The notes under the pieces were generated by a model that was not told the origin of the DNA, made no database searches, and saw only the letters and a list, made by a program, of their open reading frames with translations. From Terriglobia bacterium (GTDB taxonomy: Bacteria; Acidobacteriota; Terriglobia; Bryobacterales; Bryobacteraceae), in assembly GCA_025358575.1 (NCBI GenBank), contig JANYJA010000070.1:1-64000 (forward strand): a stretch of 64,000 nt of DNA, read 5' to 3'. Shown here piece after piece: positions 27,127 to 34,918 of this stretch. The number at the start of each line of letters is the position of its first letter. The stretch's first letter is position 1. A program made the position numbers and the translations under genes.

Positions 27127-27357
27127 ATGCCAATTTACGAATATAAGTGCGAGTCCTGCGGGTCGAAATTTGAGAAGCTGGTGCGCCGCACCGAAGACGC
27201 CGCCGCCCTGGGTTGCCCCTCCTGCGGTGAGAAGCACCTCAGCCAGGAATATTCAACTTTCGCCGCGCGCGCCGGCAACGGAAGCTCTTCGGCGCAGGAG
27301 ATGCCGAGCTGCCCCAGTGGTATGTGCAGCAGCCCTGGGATGTGCGGCCGCAACTAG
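27127..27357 (+). CDS. FmdB-family zinc-ribbon protein
   Basis: A 76-residue protein. It opens [20 protein letters not shown] and has a second CxxC (CPSCGEKHL), the FmdB regulatory-type zinc ribbon. The C-terminus is unusually rich in Ser, Cys and Met: [13 protein letters not shown] adds three more cysteines, which could bind another metal. FmdB was linked to formamidase and amidase regulation, but most relatives have no known role. It starts four bases after dacB and overlaps the malate synthase start. Confidence 0.88.
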   Translation: MPIYEYKCESCGSKFEKLVRRTEDAAALGCPSCGEKHLSQEYSTFAARAGNGSSSAQEMPSCPSGMCSSPGMCGRN

Positions 27358-28877
27358 TGTCTGACGCGGAAATTCTGACCCCGCCCGCGCTGGCGTTCCT
27401 GGAGGAGCTTGCCCGGCGCTTTGAGCTTTCCCGACGCCAGTTTCTTGATCGCCGCAAAGCCCGCCAGCTCCAAATCGATTCCGGCATTCTCCCCCACTTC
27501 CTTCCCGAGACCGCCCACATCCGCAACTCCGATTGGAAGGTCGCCCCCATCCCGCTGGACCTCAACGACCGTCGCGTCGAAATCACCGGCCCGGTCGACC
27601 GCAAGATGATCATCAACGCCCTCAACTGCGGCGCCAACGTCTTCATGGCCGATTTTGAAGACGCCAACTCCCCCACTTGGTCCAACAGCATTGATGGTCA
27701 GATCAATCTCCGCGACGCCATCCGCCGCACGATCGCGTTTACCGGTTCCGAAGGCAAGAGTTATCGGCTCAACGACCACCCGGCAACGTTAATGGTCCGT
27801 CCGCGCGGCTGGCACTTAGTCGAAAAGCATCACCTGGTTGACGGGCGGCCCATCTCCGCATCCCTCTTCGATTTCGGACTCTACTTCTTCCACAACGCCA
27901 AAGCCCTGCTCGATTCCGCCTCCGGCCCTTACTTCTATCTCCCGAAGTTGGAAAGCCATCTCGAAGCGCGTTTGTGGAACGAAGTGTTCGTCTTCGCGCA
28001 GGATTATTGCGGGATCCCGCAAGGCTCCATCCGCGCCACGGTCCTGATCGAAACCATTCTCGGCTCGTTCGAGATGGACGAAATTCTCTACGAGTTGCGC
28101 GACCACTCCGCCGGCCTCAACTGCGGGCGCTGGGATTACATTTTCAGTTACATCAAGAAGCTGCGGAACCGCCCCGATTCCATGCTGCCGAATCGCGCGC
28201 TAGTCACCATGGAGCGGCACTTCCTGAAGTCGTACGTCGATCTTCTGATCCAGACCTGTCACAAGCGCGGCATCCATGCCATGGGCGGAATGGCCGCGCA
28301 GATCCCGATCAAGAACGATCCCGAAGCGAATGATCGCGCGCTCGAAAAAGTGCGTACGGATAAGCTCCGCGAAGTGCGTGCGGGTCATGACGGCACGTGG
28401 GTGGCGCATCCCGCGCTGGTCGCCGTCGCGAAACAGGTGTTTGACGAGCACATGCCCGGCCCGAATCAGCTCGGCGTGATGCGTGCGGAAGTGCGCGTCA
28501 CCGCCGAAGATCTGCTGCAAGCCCCCGATGGTGAAATCACGGAAGCGGGCCTGCGCCTCAATGTCGACGTCGGCATTCAGTATCTGGAAGCCTGGCTGCG
28601 GGGCAGCGGCGCGGTGCCGATCTATAACCTGATGGAAGATGCCGCCACCGCCGAAATTTCCCGCGCGCAAGTCTGGCAGTGGGCGCGCCATGGCGCTAAG
28701 CTCACCGACGGCCGCAAGGTCGATGCCGCGCTGATCGCGCAAACCATCGCCCAGGAAGTCGCGCGGCACGATCACTCCGGCAAGTTCGACTTAGCCGCCA
28801 AGCTATTCGAAGAGATGATGACCGCCGAGGAGTTCCCCGAATTCCTGACGTTGATTGCTTACGATTACATCGACTGA
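27324..28877 (+). CDS. aceB: Malate synthase A
   Basis: Condenses glyoxylate and acetyl-CoA to malate in the glyoxylate shunt. The protein (517 residues from ATG 27324) carries the family blocks [89 protein letters not shown] and [12 protein letters not shown]. Start is uncertain: ATG 27324 overlaps fmdB by 34 bases; GTG 27357 overlaps its stop by one base (TAGTG) and gives 506 residues. Isocitrate lyase is not in the window. The gene ends before a hairpin at 28911. Confidence 0.95.
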   Translation: MQQPWDVRPQLVSDAEILTPPALAFLEELARRFELSRRQFLDRRKARQLQIDSGILPHFLPETAHIRNSDWKVAPIPLDLNDRRVEITGPVDRKMIINALNCGANVFMADFEDANSPTWSNSIDGQINLRDAIRRTIAFTGSEGKSYRLNDHPATLMVRPRGWHLVEKHHLVDGRPISASLFDFGLYFFHNAKALLDSASGPYFYLPKLESHLEARLWNEVFVFAQDYCGIPQGSIRATVLIETILGSFEMDEILYELRDHSAGLNCGRWDYIFSYIKKLRNRPDSMLPNRALVTMERHFLKSYVDLLIQTCHKRGIHAMGGMAAQIPIKNDPEANDRALEKVRTDKLREVRAGHDGTWVAHPALVAVAKQVFDEHMPGPNQLGVMRAEVRVTAEDLLQAPDGEITEAGLRLNVDVGIQYLEAWLRGSGAVPIYNLMEDAATAEISRAQVWQWARHGAKLTDGRKVDAALIAQTIAQEVARHDHSGKFDLAAKLFEEMMTAEEFPEFLTLIAYDYID

Positions 28878-28910
28878 AATATTGATTTCATTTTTATCGG
28901 GAAAAGAAAT

Positions 28911-28949
28911 GCGGGCGCGATTTGGGTGATAGGGGGTGATCGCGCCCGC
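28911..28949. terminator. Stem-loop between malate synthase and cysK, likely shared terminator
   Basis: GCGGGCGCGAT (28911-28921) pairs perfectly with ATCGCGCCCGC (28939-28949), loop 17. It lies between two convergent genes. On the minus strand the hairpin is followed by ATTTCTTTTCC, somewhat T-rich; on the plus strand by no T-run. A bidirectional terminator is likely, stronger for cysK. Confidence 0.6.
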
Positions 28950-29026
28950 TGTCGTAACGGGGATTGTGCAGATAAGACGCACCCTCGAATCCAGAAGGTT
29001 ACGCCCATTTCTGAAAATTCTTTCAG

Positions 29027-29983
29027 CTAATCGAACATTCCCTCAAACAGCGCGCTGCTCAAATAGCGTTCGCCGGAGTCAGGCAAGATAACGACTATCG
29101 TTTTCCCTGACATCTCCGGTTCGTTGGCCAGCCGTACGGCCACCGCCGCAGCGGCCCCGCAGGAAATTCCGCAAAGTATTCCTTCTTCGCGCGCCAGCCG
29201 CCTCGCCATCTCGATCGATTCCTCGTTGCTCACCTGTTCCACCCGATCCACCATCGAAAGGTCCAGATTGTCAGGAACAAAACCCGCCCCAATGCCCTGA
29301 ATCTTGTGTGGTCCCGGCTTCACGGCGTCGTGATGCATTGTCTGGGTGATCACAGGACTGTTTGTCGGCTCCACCGCAACGCTCACAATGGCCTTCCCTT
29401 TCGCTTGCTTGATATAGCGCGAAATGCCGGTAATGGTTCCGCCCGTGCCTACCCCGCATACGAGGACATCCACCCCGCCGTCCGTGTCATCCCAAATTTC
29501 CGGCCCGGTTGTTTTGAAGTGAAGTTCCGGGTTCGCCGGATTCTTGAACTGCTGCAGGAGCACATAGCGATCCTGATCTTCCATCACCATCTTCTCCGCC
29601 GCCGCGATCGATCCGTTCATCCCTTTCGCGCCTTCGGTCAGAATCAGCTTCGCCCCAAATGTCTTCAGCACCTTGCGGCGCTCCATCGACATGGTCTCGG
29701 GCATCGTGAGCGTGATCGGATAACCGCGTGCCGCCGCCACGAAAGCCAGCGCGATTCCGGTGTTCCCGCTAGTCGGCTCGATGATCTCCTTGCCCGGCCC
29801 CAGCACCCCGCGCTTCTCCGCATCCCAAATCATCGAAGCGCCAATCCGGCACTTCACCGAATAAGCCGGATTGCGCCCTTCAATCTTGGCCAGGACCGTA
29901 GCCTCCGCGCCCCCAGTCACCCGGTTTAGGCGTACCAACGGCGTTTTTCCAATGCTCAATGAATTATCAGCGTATACAGGCAC
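29027..29983 (-). CDS. cysK: Cysteine synthase A (O-acetylserine sulfhydrylase)
   Basis: Makes L-cysteine from O-acetylserine and sulfide using PLP. The 318-residue protein shows the [15 protein letters not shown] start, the PLP lysine at K44 (YSVKCRIG), the [10 protein letters not shown] asparagine loop and [10 protein letters not shown] phosphate loop. GTG 29983 is chosen as start because the family begins a few residues before the NSLSIG motif; no ribosome binding site precedes it. A promoter with an overlapping inverted repeat lies just upstream. It faces malate synthase and shares a hairpin with it. Confidence 0.95.
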   Translation of the reverse strand: MPVYADNSLSIGKTPLVRLNRVTGGAEATVLAKIEGRNPAYSVKCRIGASMIWDAEKRGVLGPGKEIIEPTSGNTGIALAFVAAARGYPITLTMPETMSMERRKVLKTFGAKLILTEGAKGMNGSIAAAEKMVMEDQDRYVLLQQFKNPANPELHFKTTGPEIWDDTDGGVDVLVCGVGTGGTITGISRYIKQAKGKAIVSVAVEPTNSPVITQTMHHDAVKPGPHKIQGIGAGFVPDNLDLSMVDRVEQVSNEESIEMARRLAREEGILCGISCGAAAAVAVRLANEPEMSGKTIVVILPDSGERYLSSALFEGMFD

Positions 29984-29986
29984 AAG

Positions 29987-30018
29987 TAGAGGTTATGAGA
30001 ATTGCCTCTAGGTGTCAA
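29987..30018 (-). promoter_or_regulatory. cysK promoter with overlapping inverted repeat
   Basis: On the minus strand TTGACA (30018-30013) is a perfect -35; after 15-17 bases comes CATAAC/TAACCT, a weak -10, which places the start within a few bases of the GTG. An inverted repeat TAGAGG-N12-CCTCTA (29987-30010) fills the spacer and -10. This is the layout of a repressible promoter for a leaderless or near-leaderless message. Which regulator binds is unknown. Confidence 0.45.
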
Positions 30019-30062
30019 CGCGTCTCGACGGTGTGTGCCGACGTTGTGTACCGCGAACGCGA

Positions 30063-31223
30063 TCAGTGCGCTCCCGGATCGATTTCTTGCGGGGTCACTT
30101 CACGGGCCGGCGGTTGGTTCGTTTTTCGATTGCGCAGCCGCTGAAACTCACCGAGTGCCTTCCGCTGCTCGTCGGCATTGCCCATCGCGCGATAAACCTG
30201 CGAAAGTTGATAATAAGTTACCTCGTTATTCGGGTTCAGCGAAACCGCATTTCTCAGGTGTGGTAGCGCCAAATCCGGCTTTTCGAGCAACAGCAGGGTT
30301 CGGCCCAATCCGATCTCGGCCTCTTCAAACTTGGCGTCATACTTCACCGCAGCCTCAAAGTAACCGCGCGCTTTAGCGAACTGCTCCGACTTACGATTGA
30401 TCTCGCCAAGTTCGTAAGCGGCATTGGCATTGGTAGCATCAAGGAGTAGTTCCTGTTCGAATTCGCGCGCCGCCTCCTGAGCACCCTCCGCGCGCTCACT
30501 CAGTTTGGCCGCACGTGCCAGAAGCGATTTACCGAGCCGGTAGTGGATTCCCGCTCGGGATGGATCACTCGTTAGCACCGCTTTATACTCCATAATCGCA
30601 ATGTCGTAGTCGCCCTGGCTCTCGTTAGCTTCTCCAGCGGCTAAGTGCCGCCAGACCGACTCCGGCGCAACCTCTCCCAATCGCTTCAAGTTGAGATACG
30701 CGAAATTACCGAATAGTTTGGCCCCGTGATACAAAACCTCTGGATCGTCGGGATAAGCTTTGGCGAGATCCATCGCCACTTCCACGGCTTTCGTGTCTCT
30801 CCGCAGACCGGTGTAGGCGCGCTCGAGCTCGAGCCCGCTCATCCGCTTTAATACTGGATCGGAGGACTTTCGGAACCCCTTTTCCAAGCCGGGTAGCGCT
30901 TCACTGAAATGATCCAATTCCGATAACGACATGGCCAACAGAATATCCGTGTTCGGCAGTGTTGGTTTCAGTTTCATTGCCTGTCGCAGCTCTGGCACGG
31001 CCTGCACGAATTTCTTCTGCTGGAAGTAAATCAGACCCAGGCGCGCATGAACCTCGGCCATGCCGGGGCTCGACTGCTTCAGCGTTTGGTATGCGGTTTC
31101 GGCATCGGCATAACGGCCTTCCGCGAGAGCTTTTTCGCCTTGTTCGAAAGCCTGTTGTTGCGCTGGGGTTTGAGACAGCCCAGCGCCCCATGTAAAAAAC
31201 AACAATACGAAGATTCGTGCCAC
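30063..31223 (-). CDS. Secreted TPR-repeat protein
   Basis: A 386-residue exported protein with several tetratricopeptide repeats. I set the start at GTG 31223, preceded by GGAGG about 11 bases upstream; it gives a signal peptide (ARIFVLLFFTWGAGLSQ). Repeats include FEQGEKALAEGRYADAETAY, LGLIYFQQKKFVQAVPELR, and PDLALPHLRNAVSLNPNN with YQLSQVYRAMGNADEQRKAL. TPR domains mediate protein binding; the partner is unknown. It ends 79 bases before the cysK region and probably has its own promoter. Confidence 0.8.
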   Translation of the reverse strand: MARIFVLLFFTWGAGLSQTPAQQQAFEQGEKALAEGRYADAETAYQTLKQSSPGMAEVHARLGLIYFQQKKFVQAVPELRQAMKLKPTLPNTDILLAMSLSELDHFSEALPGLEKGFRKSSDPVLKRMSGLELERAYTGLRRDTKAVEVAMDLAKAYPDDPEVLYHGAKLFGNFAYLNLKRLGEVAPESVWRHLAAGEANESQGDYDIAIMEYKAVLTSDPSRAGIHYRLGKSLLARAAKLSERAEGAQEAAREFEQELLLDATNANAAYELGEINRKSEQFAKARGYFEAAVKYDAKFEEAEIGLGRTLLLLEKPDLALPHLRNAVSLNPNNEVTYYQLSQVYRAMGNADEQRKALGEFQRLRNRKTNQPPAREVTPQEIDPGAH

Positions 31224-31293
31224 AGCTATATTTTCCTCCGTCGCAAAAAAAAAGACCCGCCTGAAGCTTTGGGCCTCGGCGCGCGCGGGAAAT

Positions 31294-31767
31294 GTGCCCC
31301 GCACCCGCCTCACCGCAATGTTGGCCGGTATTCATGAGATCCTGCCGAATCTGGATTCGTGCCCGGTGAGTTATCTGGACGGCGACGGTCGGTTCCAATC
31401 GAGCTGGAAGATAGTGCGCAAACACCTCCGTCAAACGGCTGCAAAGAGAACGCTGATCGGCGGAATTAACGACCCCACCGTTCTTGGCGCATTGCGCGCC
31501 TTTGAGGAGGTTGGCCGAGCGGAGGGTTGCGCGGCCATGGGTCAGAACGCATCGGCCGAGGCTCGGGATGAGCTTCGGCGTCCGTCGCGTCTAATCGGTT
31601 CGGTTGCCTACTTTCCTGAGAAGTACGGGGAGCGTGTGTTGAAACTGGCCCTCGATATACTCACGTTTCGAGCGACGCCTCCGGCGGTGTTCACCAATCA
31701 TCAACTAGTGACGGCCAAGAACGTGGACAGTCTATACTCGAACGATCTGCTACTGCGCCACGTTTAG
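31294..31767 (+). pseudogene. Remnant of a LacI/periplasmic sugar-binding protein (C-terminal part)
   Basis: The frame encodes about 157 residues, of which roughly residues 24-157 look like the C-terminal lobe of a periplasmic-binding/LacI-type ligand domain: YLDGDGRFQSSWKIVRKHLR, GGINDPTVLGALRAFEEVGR, AMGQNASAEARDELRRPSRL, GSVAYFPEKYGERVLKLALD and AVFTNHQLVTAKNVDSLYSND. The N-terminal lobe, signal or DNA-binding part is missing, as is any transporter next to it. The ORF start is not family-like. Most likely a decayed gene. The rest of the 628-base gap between TPR and cupredoxin genes holds only an AT-rich patch near 31790, which may contain the promoter of the gene at 31852. Confidence 0.65.
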
Positions 31768-31851
31768 TTTTTAGAGCTGTCACTGTTTTACAAGATTTTT
31801 ACAAATTTTGCACGCTTGCCGACTTGCACGCAGATAAGGTTAATAGCAGGT

Positions 31852-33969
31852 ATGCAAACACGAAACGTTCCCACATCTTTCAAAACTCCGCGCCGATTTT
31901 CCCGCCTCCAACCGCGGGCGTGTCTTCGCGTCGGAGTTCTGTGCATGGCCCTTGCCGGCTCGCTAGGAGCCGCCAATAGCTATCTAGTGCACAACTTAGT
32001 TTCCGACCTTCCCAACACGGCGGACTACGTGGATCCGAATCTAGTAAATCCGTGGGGCATTGCCGAAAGTGCCACTGGCCCGTTTTGGCTAGGAAACAAT
32101 CACTCCGGCACGTCGACGCTTTATTCAGGTTCCGGTGCGCCAATCCCGCTCGTTGTGGCAGTTCCCCCTCCCGCCGGGGCAACGCCAGGTGCGGTTACAG
32201 GTGTGATCTACAACGGAAGCACTTCTTTTGCGGTAACGACCGGCAACCCCTCGGTTTTCATCTTCTGCACCGAAGATGGCACCATTTCCGGCTGGAATGC
32301 GACGGTGGATCGGACGCATGCCAAAATTGTAGTGGATAACTCGGCTTCAGGCTCTGTGTACAAAGGCTGTGCGCTAGGGGGCCCTACAGGGGCTCCGCAA
32401 ATCTACGTCGCTAATTTTCATGCGGGCACCATTGAAATTTTCGACGCGAATTTTAAACCCGTGGCATTGGCCTCTGGCGCATTCGCCGACCCTACGGTTC
32501 CCGCTGGATTTGCGCCATTTAATATCGAGAACATAGGCGGGAAGTTTTACGTAACGTACGGCAAGCAGGATAGCGCTAAGCACTATGATGTTGGCGGTGC
32601 GGGCAATGGGTATGTCACGGTGTTTGACGCGTCGGGCACCCTTGTCACCCATCTGATTGCAGCAGGGCCTCTGAATTCGCCCTGGGGAATGGCCATTGCG
32701 CCGGCTAACTTTGGCGATTTCGCGGGCGATCTGCTGGTCAGCAATTTCGGCGACGGCATGATTCACGCCTTCAACCCAACCACCGGGCAGTTGATTGGCA
32801 CTTTGAACGATACAACTGGAAAGCCGATAGTAGTTCGCGGAATCTGGGCGCTGCTCTTTGGCAACGGCGGCCGCGGCGGCGATGCGGGCACTCTCTATTT
32901 CACTGCCGGCTCACCCGGACCGAATGGAGAGCCGCTGGAAAGCCACGGGCTGTTCGGCAGTATTCAAGCCGCGCCATTCTTCACGATCAGCAGCTTGATT
33001 AATGCGGCCAGTTCTTCCAGCGTCCTGGCGGCAAATACGTGGGCTTCCGTTTTCGGCCAAGGCCTGTCTGCCTCTACTCACGCCTGGCAGGGGAGCGACT
33101 TCGTTAATGGTCAATTGCCAACACAGCTTACCGGCGTCGCTGTCTCTCTGAATGGCCAACCCGCGTACGTCAGCTATGTCAGTCCCGCGCAAATCAACTT
33201 TCTGGTTCCAGCCGACTTGCCCGCGGGCCCGGTGCAGGTTGTGACCACGAATAACGGTTTGACCAGCACCTCGGTAGCGGCCACATTTCAGACCACGGCA
33301 CCCTCCTTCTTCATGTTTCCGGGCAACAAGTATATTGCCGCCACGCATTCCGACGGCTTTTCGCTAACCGGGCCTCCCAGCTTAATTCCAGGCGCAACCA
33401 CCACGCCCGTGCTCCCAGGCGAAACGGTTGTCCTCTACGGCAACGGGTTCGGCGCGACCACTCCTGGGACGCCTAACGGGCAGATTATCAGCACGCCTTT
33501 GCCCTTGGCGACGCCCCCGACCTTGACTATCGGCGGGCTGCCTGCAACCATCACCTTCGCCGGACTTAGTGGAACCGGTCTCTATCAAATCAACGCGATT
33601 GTGCCCGCGGTGCCCACCAACGGCGCTATTCCGGTTGATGCAGCGGTTGTGGCGCAACTCCCGGGGGGTACTTCGCAGGCGAACGCGTTCCTGTCCGTAG
33701 TGTCACCTTCGGCGCCTCCAGCGGCTACCGCCGTGGACATCATAAATTTCTCGTTCGTGCCGACACCAGTCACCATAACTGCTGGCTCGTCGATCACGTG
33801 GACCAATCGAGATGGTGTGCAGCACACCGTCGTGGAGGATACCAACAAGTTCGCCTCCGATGGGTTAGATACAAGCGCGAAATTCACCCAAACGCTAAAT
33901 ACCCCGGGAACCTACACGTATCACTGCTCCATTCACCCCAATATGAAGGCGACGGTCATTGTGAAGTAG
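31852..33969 (+). CDS. Secreted beta-propeller, Soli_cterm and cupredoxin fusion
   Basis: A 705-residue exported protein in three parts. After a signal peptide (VGVLCMALAGSLGAA) comes a TIGR03118-type propeller-like domain (YLVHNLVSDLPNTADYVDPN, VNPWGIAESATGPFWLGNN). The middle third matches the Solibacter C-terminal domain TIGR03437 (NAASSSSVLAANTWASVFGQ, QPAYVSYVSPAQINFLVPAD). The last ~82 residues are a type-1 copper domain with ligands His658, Cys692, His695 and Met698 in QHTVVED and YHCSIHPNM, the amicyanin-like CxxHxxM loop. ATG 31852 has AAGG upstream. It precedes the decaheme cytochrome by 38 bases, so it could donate or take electrons from it. Confidence 0.85.
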   Translation: MQTRNVPTSFKTPRRFSRLQPRACLRVGVLCMALAGSLGAANSYLVHNLVSDLPNTADYVDPNLVNPWGIAESATGPFWLGNNHSGTSTLYSGSGAPIPLVVAVPPPAGATPGAVTGVIYNGSTSFAVTTGNPSVFIFCTEDGTISGWNATVDRTHAKIVVDNSASGSVYKGCALGGPTGAPQIYVANFHAGTIEIFDANFKPVALASGAFADPTVPAGFAPFNIENIGGKFYVTYGKQDSAKHYDVGGAGNGYVTVFDASGTLVTHLIAAGPLNSPWGMAIAPANFGDFAGDLLVSNFGDGMIHAFNPTTGQLIGTLNDTTGKPIVVRGIWALLFGNGGRGGDAGTLYFTAGSPGPNGEPLESHGLFGSIQAAPFFTISSLINAASSSSVLAANTWASVFGQGLSASTHAWQGSDFVNGQLPTQLTGVAVSLNGQPAYVSYVSPAQINFLVPADLPAGPVQVVTTNNGLTSTSVAATFQTTAPSFFMFPGNKYIAATHSDGFSLTGPPSLIPGATTTPVLPGETVVLYGNGFGATTPGTPNGQIISTPLPLATPPTLTIGGLPATITFAGLSGTGLYQINAIVPAVPTNGAIPVDAAVVAQLPGGTSQANAFLSVVSPSAPPAATAVDIINFSFVPTPVTITAGSSITWTNRDGVQHTVVEDTNKFASDGLDTSAKFTQTLNTPGTYTYHCSIHPNMKATVIVK

Positions 33970-34007
33970 CGCAAACGCGTTGACGTAAAATCGGGTTCGG
34001 ACTAAAA

Positions 34008-34916
34008 ATGAATCCGGCAATTCGGTTAAGCCTGATGCTGGTGGTTGTGACCTCGCTTGCGAGCGCACAATCACCAGCGCCCGATAAAGCGCCACCCAAA
34101 TTCGTCGGAAACACGGTGTGTAAGACCTGCCATCCCGATGTCTCCCTCAATTTCTACAAGAATCCGCATTACAAAAATAGCGCCGGATGCGAAGGCTGTC
34201 ACGGGCCGGGTGGCGCGCATGTGGAGTCACATGGGAACAAGACGCTCATCCGGGCTTATTCGCTGATGTCCCCGCCGCAGGTTCTTAATGCCTGCCTCAC
34301 TTGCCACTCGCGCGACATGCCCCGCGCGAACATCCGCCGGTCTTCTCACACCGAAGCCGACGTAGTCTGCACTTCGTGCCACTCGATCCACAAATCAGCC
34401 GTCCCGAAATTCTTACTTGCCAAGGTGCAACGAGACCTCTGTTATACCTGCCACACTACGGTGCGAGCCCAATTCGAAATGCCTTCCAAGCACCGGGTGA
34501 ATGAGGGCACCATCCAGTGCACCGACTGCCATAACCCCCACGGAACGTTCGCCGCCACCTGGCGAATGGGATCAAGGCCAATGGTAAATCAAGCGCTCAA
34601 TAATGAAGAGCCGTGCCTGGGCTGCCACTCCGACAAGCGCGGTCCGTTCACGTTTGAGCATGCCTCGGTGCGCGTCGATGGCTGCGAAACCTGTCACAGC
34701 GCGCATGGCTCCCCGAACGCCCGGCTGCTGCGGCGTCCCGTAGTGTTTACGCTGTGCCTGGAATGCCATAACGGCGCCGGAACTTTTGGGCGGCGGAATG
34801 ACGGCGTCCCGCTGCAGACGCCCAGCCATAACCTTCTCGATCCCCGCTACCAGCGCTGCACCGTCTGCCATGTCCGCATTCATGGCTCGAACAGCAATCA
34901 GTACTTTCTGAGATAG
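34008..34916 (+). CDS. Periplasmic decaheme c-type cytochrome, MtrA/DmsE type
   Basis: A 302-residue exported cytochrome. After the signal peptide (LSLMLVVVTSLASAQ) there are exactly ten CXXCH haem-binding motifs, at about residues 38, 61, 96, 121, 145, 171, 203, 226, 250 and 284. Number, spacing and length match the DmsE/MtrA family, which carries electrons through a barrel across the outer membrane. The next gene, two bases downstream, encodes such a barrel. A domain with HGPGGAHVESHG near residue 65-75 is typical of the family. Direction of electron flow and the substrate cannot be read from sequence. Confidence 0.88.
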   Translation: MNPAIRLSLMLVVVTSLASAQSPAPDKAPPKFVGNTVCKTCHPDVSLNFYKNPHYKNSAGCEGCHGPGGAHVESHGNKTLIRAYSLMSPPQVLNACLTCHSRDMPRANIRRSSHTEADVVCTSCHSIHKSAVPKFLLAKVQRDLCYTCHTTVRAQFEMPSKHRVNEGTIQCTDCHNPHGTFAATWRMGSRPMVNQALNNEEPCLGCHSDKRGPFTFEHASVRVDGCETCHSAHGSPNARLLRRPVVFTLCLECHNGAGTFGRRNDGVPLQTPSHNLLDPRYQRCTVCHVRIHGSNSNQYFLR

Positions 34917-34918
34917 CG

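Noticed and set aside
31294-31767. Intact small regulator gene
   Set aside because: It aligns only with the C-terminal lobe of sugar-binding domains; its N-terminus is not family-like.
33970-34007. Promoter TTGACG-N17-TAAAAA before the decaheme gene
   Set aside because: The -10 would overlap the ATG, placing the transcript start inside the gene; more likely the gene is read from upstream.
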